A DNA stretch of 64,000 nt, from NCBI RefSeq assembly GCF_000427785.1, contig NZ_ATYR01000001.1, positions 149 through 64,148 of the forward strand, written 5' to 3'. How positions within the stretch are numbered: position 1 is the first letter of the stretch; each line of letters opens with the position of its first letter. The translations under genes were made by a program, and so were the position numbers. Below, in pieces: positions 60,594 through 64,000 of the stretch. The notes beneath the pieces were generated by a model, which was not told where the DNA came from, did not search any database, and saw nothing but the letters and a program-made list of their open reading frames with translations. Source of the stretch: Massilia alkalitolerans DSM 17462 (GTDB lineage: Bacteria > Pseudomonadota > Gammaproteobacteria > Burkholderiales > Burkholderiaceae_D).

Positions 60594-62261
60594 TCAGTCT
60601 CGCCTGAGGGCGGTGACGCGCATCTCGTCACGCGGCTCCATCATGTCGATGACGCGGCAATCGCCGCACATGCGCAGGCGGTCGAGGTGGCCGCTGAAAG
60701 CGGGATGCGAGGCCAGGCGACCGAGCATGTTTTCGACCATCTGCAGGGTGCCGAAGGGCTGGTCGCAGCGGATGCAGTGGAAGGGCTGGGACTCGTTGAG
60801 CACCACGGCCTGGGCCCGCGTTTCCATGAAGGACAGGCGCGGTGCAAGCGTGATGGCGTTTTCCGGACAGGTAGCGGCGCACAGGCCGCACTGGACGCAG
60901 TTCTTCTCGATGAAGCGCAGCAGCGGTGCGCCCTGCCCGTCCTGCAGCGCCCCGGCCGGGCAGGCGCCGACGCAGGACATGCACAGGCTGCACGCCTTGC
61001 GGTCGACCTCGATCGCACCGAAAGGTGCGCCGGCCGGCAGCGCGACCTGCTCGGGCTGCAGCGGCGCATGGCGGTGCAGGTGCTCGAGGGCGTAGTCGAG
61101 CGTGTTGCGCTTGTCGTTCGCCAGGTGGAACACGGCCGGCTCGCCGGGTGTGCGGCCGCGCGGGGCGTGGCGCAGCGCCACCGCCAGTTCGTCCGGCGCA
61201 TCGACGCGCAGCAGCTGGAAATGCGGGCCTTCGTAGCCGAGGCCGCCGAGTACCGCCTGGGCGATCTCCATCTGCTGGTCCAGCAGTGCGACGTACTGGG
61301 GCGCCTCGCGTCCCGTCAGCAGCACCGAGATGCCGGCCGCGCCATAGGCCACGGCGGCGAACCAGACGTCGATGCCGGTCGAGGCGGTATGTTGCAGCGC
61401 CAGCGGAATCACGCGCCCGGGCAGCGACTCGCCGAGCTGGGCCAGCAGCGCGGCGCCGTGTTCGGGGTCGTGCAGCACGAAGACCGGATCCTGCCCGCCG
61501 CCCTCGCGGTAGGAACGCAGCGCCGCCTGCATGCGCTTGCCGGTCAGCGCCGCCGGCGGGAAGGCATAGCTGATGGCGCCGGTCGGGCAGGCCGTGGAGC
61601 AGGCGCCACAGCCGGCGCACAGGTAGGGATTGACCTTGATCCGGTCGCCATCGTCCTGGATCGCCTGCGCCGAGCAGATCTCGATGCAGGCGCTGCAGCC
61701 CTTCTGGCCGTTGCGGCCATGGGCGCAAGTGCGTTCCTTGTACGCGAAATACTTGGGCTTCTCGAAGTCGCCGACCATCTCGAGCATGGTCTCGACGGCG
61801 TCCAGGCGGGCGGCCTCGTCGTAGCCGGGCGCGTAATAGCCGTGCGGGCGCTGGTGGCTGGGGATCAGGCGGCTCGGGCTGAGGTCGAGCACCAGGTCGA
61901 AACGGCCCTGCTGGACCGGCTGGCCGGGCGCCTGCCAGCGCGCCTCGAAAGCGCCCAGCCAGCCAGCCACCGCGACGGTGCGCGCCACCTGGACCGGATA
62001 GGGGCGCACCGGCATGGTTTGCTGGCTGTCGAGCAGCAGCACGGTGACCGGCAGCGCGCCGGCGAGCCGGTCGGCCCAGGGCAGGGCCTGCTCGGCCGAG
62101 CCGACCACCAGGGTGCGGCCGCTGGACTGGTAGCTGACGGTGATCGCCGGCTCGAACACGGGAATGGCGTCGGCGGCCAGGATGGCCGCGCCCCGGGCCT
62201 GCACATTGCGGCCTTCCTGGACCGGGTCGAGCGGCGGATTGTCGGTAAAGCGGATGTTCAT
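60594..62261 (-). CDS. Formate-dehydrogenase-cluster 4Fe-4S protein
   Basis: A 555-residue iron-sulfur protein. Cys motifs: CAHGRNGQKGCSACIEIC followed by CAGCGACSTACP; later CSLCMSCVGACP and CVQCGLCAATCP, that is, at least four 4Fe-4S cluster sites, plus CIRCDQPFG and CGDCRVID near the C-terminus. The N-terminal half has a Rossmann-like section (TLVVGSAEQALPWADRLAGA). It belongs with the DUF3305/DUF3306 accessory genes that precede it and which recur beside molybdenum or tungsten formate dehydrogenases. It probably passes electrons between the dehydrogenase and a partner. Coupled to the DUF3306 gene by a 4-bp overlap. Confidence 0.85.
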   Translation of the reverse strand: MNIRFTDNPPLDPVQEGRNVQARGAAILAADAIPVFEPAITVSYQSSGRTLVVGSAEQALPWADRLAGALPVTVLLLDSQQTMPVRPYPVQVARTVAVAGWLGAFEARWQAPGQPVQQGRFDLVLDLSPSRLIPSHQRPHGYYAPGYDEAARLDAVETMLEMVGDFEKPKYFAYKERTCAHGRNGQKGCSACIEICSAQAIQDDGDRIKVNPYLCAGCGACSTACPTGAISYAFPPAALTGKRMQAALRSYREGGGQDPVFVLHDPEHGAALLAQLGESLPGRVIPLALQHTASTGIDVWFAAVAYGAAGISVLLTGREAPQYVALLDQQMEIAQAVLGGLGYEGPHFQLLRVDAPDELAVALRHAPRGRTPGEPAVFHLANDKRNTLDYALEHLHRHAPLQPEQVALPAGAPFGAIEVDRKACSLCMSCVGACPAGALQDGQGAPLLRFIEKNCVQCGLCAATCPENAITLAPRLSFMETRAQAVVLNESQPFHCIRCDQPFGTLQMVENMLGRLASHPAFSGHLDRLRMCGDCRVIDMMEPRDEMRVTALRRD

Positions 62262-62779
62262 GCGTTCCCTTGTCGTGTGGACGGCGGCGCCTGCTCGTGT
62301 TCCGTCACTGGCTGCTGTTCCTGTGCCTGCGCTGCCGCCGCCTCGGCCTGCTGCTGCCGGTCGTCGAACAGGCGCGTGACCAGGCCCTGCGCATGCTTGA
62401 GCGAGGCCAGCATGGCCGGGGTGAGCGGCGCCGCCTTGTTGTAGTCATTCATGTAGATATCGAGCCCGTCGATCGCGTTGAAATGTGGATCGGCGAACAG
62501 TTTTTTGAGCGCCAGGCGCCGCACCGATTGATCGACGCCCTTGGCCACGAAGGCGGAAAAGTCGGCGTCCGGGGTGAGCCGCGCCGCGTCTTCGAGGGTC
62601 GGCAAGGGTGCGCGCGGCGCCGCTTGCGCTTCCTGCATGGCGTCCGCAGGAGGCTCGCTCGCGGGTACAGGGGGCGCCGGGGCGCGCGGGCCTTCAGCCG
62701 GCGCGGCATCTCCGCCGGATGACTTCAGCCGCGCCCAGCGCCGGAAGAAACCTTCTTCGGACATCCTGGCCCCGCTCAT
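62258..62779 (-). CDS. DUF3306 formate-dehydrogenase accessory protein
   Basis: A 173-residue protein. The DUF3306 core runs SEEGFFRRWARLKSSGG, then, after an Ala/Pro linker, LPTLEDAARLTPDADFSAFV, VDQSVRRLALKKLFADPHFNA, DGLDIYMNDYNKA and LTPAMLASLKHAQGLV. The tail is Gln/Ala-rich. Start 62779 overlaps the DUF3305 stop as ATGA; 62764 is a second choice. Function is unknown, but the family is tied by gene neighbourhood to formate dehydrogenase assembly. Confidence 0.85.
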   Translation of the reverse strand: MSGARMSEEGFFRRWARLKSSGGDAAPAEGPRAPAPPVPASEPPADAMQEAQAAPRAPLPTLEDAARLTPDADFSAFVAKGVDQSVRRLALKKLFADPHFNAIDGLDIYMNDYNKAAPLTPAMLASLKHAQGLVTRLFDDRQQQAEAAAAQAQEQQPVTEHEQAPPSTRQGNA

Positions 62780-63222
62780 CCGTGCTGGCGGCCGCGGCGC
62801 CCGCGCGGCTTGGGCTGGTAGTGCTCGCGCAGGTAGCCGGCCACCCAAGCATAGATCTCGGCCGACATGGCGACGCCGTCGGCCTGTTCGCCCGAGTCGA
62901 ACATGCGCGTGCCCTCGACGTAGCTGACCGAGGCGCGCACCGGGATGGCCTTGCCCTCGTCCATGCGCCACAGCACGAACACCTTCGATTCCGGCGCCAT
63001 GCAGTTCTCGTAATAGCCTTCGTTCTCGTCGGTGTACAGCTCGAGTTCGAGGCCGGAGACGAGGTAGTAGTCGCGCTCCGGACTCTCGCTCAGCACCTGC
63101 AGGCGCGGCAGATTGCCGCGGTCCGGCACCACGCCGACCGCCTCCCAGGCCTCGTCGGCCCAGCGGTGCTGCAGCGCGCGGCGCTGCATGATCACCGCGA
63201 TTGGCATGCTTCCCATCTTCAT
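62776..63222 (-). CDS. DUF3305 formate-dehydrogenase accessory protein
   Basis: A 148-residue protein matching DUF3305: IAVIMQRRALQHRWADEAWEA at the start, LELYTDENEGYYENCMAPES, and VFVLWRMDEG followed by AIPVRASVSYVEGTRMFDSGEQADGV. The C-terminus is basic (KPRGRRGRQHG). Start 63222 overlaps the previous stop (ATGA). The family is found next to DUF3306 and formate dehydrogenase genes. Function unknown. Confidence 0.85.
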   Translation of the reverse strand: MKMGSMPIAVIMQRRALQHRWADEAWEAVGVVPDRGNLPRLQVLSESPERDYYLVSGLELELYTDENEGYYENCMAPESKVFVLWRMDEGKAIPVRASVSYVEGTRMFDSGEQADGVAMSAEIYAWVAGYLREHYQPKPRGRRGRQHG

Positions 63223-63899
63223 TGCTTGTTCGCCGTCTTGGGACTGTGTTCCTTCTCCACGGCCGGGGCCGCGCCCTTGGGCACGGACCGGGTCTGCCTG
63301 GCCTTGACGTCCTCGCTCGGCGCCGCAGTGCCCAGCTTTTCGCTCTTGATCGGAACGTTGGCCGCGTTCAGGGCCTGGGGACTGTAGGGCGCCGCGCCGG
63401 TGGCGGGCGCGGCCGCGGCGGTGCCGGGCGCCGCATTCGCGGGCGCCGCCGCCGGCATGCCGGCGCTGGGCGGCGTGACGCCCGGCGGCACCATGCCTGC
63501 CGCAGCGGCGGCACGGGCCGCGCCGGGCGGGGCGGCGCCAGGCGGCACCGGATTGGCGACCTGGCCGGGCGCCATGGTGCCGGGTCCGGCCACGCCCGGG
63601 GCCAATCCCGGCGCGGTCCCCTGCCCCACCCCTGCGGGTGCGGCGGCAACCGTGGTCGGCGGCGTGATCTTCCAGCCCTTTGACGGTGCCTGCGTACGCC
63701 AGCGCGTGCTGACTGCGTCCATCGAGGCCGCCAGCAGCTCCTTGTCCTTGGCCGCCTTGGCGTCGGCGGCGGCCTTCTTGGCGGCGGCCTCCTGCTGCTG
63801 GGCCGGGGTCGGCGGCTTCAAGGCCGCCCAGCTGGAAGCGCTGCAGGCCAGCAGGCCGGCCAGCACCCAGCGCAGTCCGCGATGTGTATTCATGTTCAT
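63219..63899 (-). CDS. Secreted Ala/Pro-rich protein
   Basis: A 226-residue protein with a signal peptide (GLRWVLAGLLACSASSWA, cut after SWA). A Lys/Ala-rich coiled-coil-like stretch (QQQEAAAKKAAADAKAAKDK) is followed by VSTRWRTQAPSKGWKI and a long Ala/Pro/Gly-rich low-complexity region. The last 40 residues are charged (KSEKLGTAAPSEDVKARQTR). It may link the periplasmic side of a formate dehydrogenase. The start may be 63899 or 63893; the former overlaps the upstream stop. No family assigned. Confidence 0.65.
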   Translation of the reverse strand: MNMNTHRGLRWVLAGLLACSASSWAALKPPTPAQQQEAAAKKAAADAKAAKDKELLAASMDAVSTRWRTQAPSKGWKITPPTTVAAAPAGVGQGTAPGLAPGVAGPGTMAPGQVANPVPPGAAPPGAARAAAAAGMVPPGVTPPSAGMPAAAPANAAPGTAAAAPATGAAPYSPQALNAANVPIKSEKLGTAAPSEDVKARQTRSVPKGAAPAVEKEHSPKTANKQ

Positions 63900-64000
63900 T
63901 GCTTGGCTCCCAGTGTTCCCGGCGCGGCGGGGCCTTGCGGGGCCGCATTGGTGGCGGCCGGCGCCTCCACCGTGCCCGGCGCCGGCGCCGCCGGTTTGCC
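63896..64000 (-). CDS. C-terminal end of an upstream Ala/Pro-rich protein (partial)
   Basis: Only the last ~34 codons are visible on the minus strand. They encode an Ala/Pro/Gly-rich tail that ends GPAAPGTLGAKQ and then TGA at 63898-63896. The stop overlaps the next start by 3 bp. The gene begins beyond the right edge. By position it belongs to the same accessory operon; its nature is unknown. Confidence 0.5.
   Translation of the reverse strand, partial: GKPAAPAPGTVEAPAATNAAPQGPAAPGTLGAKQ

Overview
The window looks like chromosomal DNA of a high-GC betaproteobacterium of the Oxalobacteraceae, most likely Massilia, Telluria or Duganella. This is an inference from gene content: a PEP-CTERM protein behind a sigma-54-type promoter, a very long poly-HAMP hybrid kinase, many sensor kinases, a LuxI/LuxR pair, a formate-dehydrogenase accessory operon and dense Usp stress genes. 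No rRNA, tRNA, CRISPR array, insertion sequence or prophage was seen.

Layout. 0.1-7 kb: CHASE-type hybrid kinase, S9 oligopeptidase, then a quorum-sensing block (LuxI, small XRE-like protein, LuxR) with a lux-box-like dyad between luxI and the XRE gene. 7-13 kb: 1634-residue poly-HAMP kinase and a degenerate CheR-like protein. 13-19 kb: GST, GlpD, HD phosphohydrolase and a UvrD/Rep helicase bracketed by two related ~150-bp DnaA-box-like elements exactly 2500 bp apart. 19-25 kb: split chromate transporter, S-formylglutathione hydrolase, and an Hsp20, phosphoribosyltransferase, membrane protein and erythromycin-esterase-like run. 25-32.6 kb: diguanylate cyclase, two-subunit molybdenum hydroxylase, small secreted proteins, an S10 peptidase relic and the PEP-CTERM gene. 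32.7-38.2 kb: a minus-strand catabolic operon (FAD monooxygenase fused to an Old Yellow Enzyme-like reductase, enoyl-CoA hydratase, acyl-CoA dehydrogenase, RidA, flavin-binding oxidase-like protein) resembling CoA-dependent anthranilate or salicylate degradation. 38.3-50 kb: hybrid kinase, CPA1 antiporter, topoisomerase IB, beta-propeller protein, GAF/HTH regulator, a frameshifted chemoreceptor, PncB and a SET-domain methyltransferase.

50-58.3 kb is the most unusual part. It holds a beta-helix repeat protein, three Usp proteins, a MASE1 kinase with a FixJ-type regulator, and a minus-strand cluster in which Rnk/GreA-like, GrpE-like and small one-helix membrane proteins each occur twice, with two Usp genes between them. 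Both Rnk-like genes carry the same hairpin just ahead of the ribosome binding site. The usp gene at 51159-52034 and the beta-helix gene share a dyad about 100 bp upstream of their starts, a plausible target of the adjacent regulator. 58.7-64 kb: acyl-CoA ligase preceded by tandem perfect palindromes, then a translationally coupled formate-dehydrogenase accessory operon that runs off the right edge.

All family calls rest on reading motifs in translations; no database search was run.
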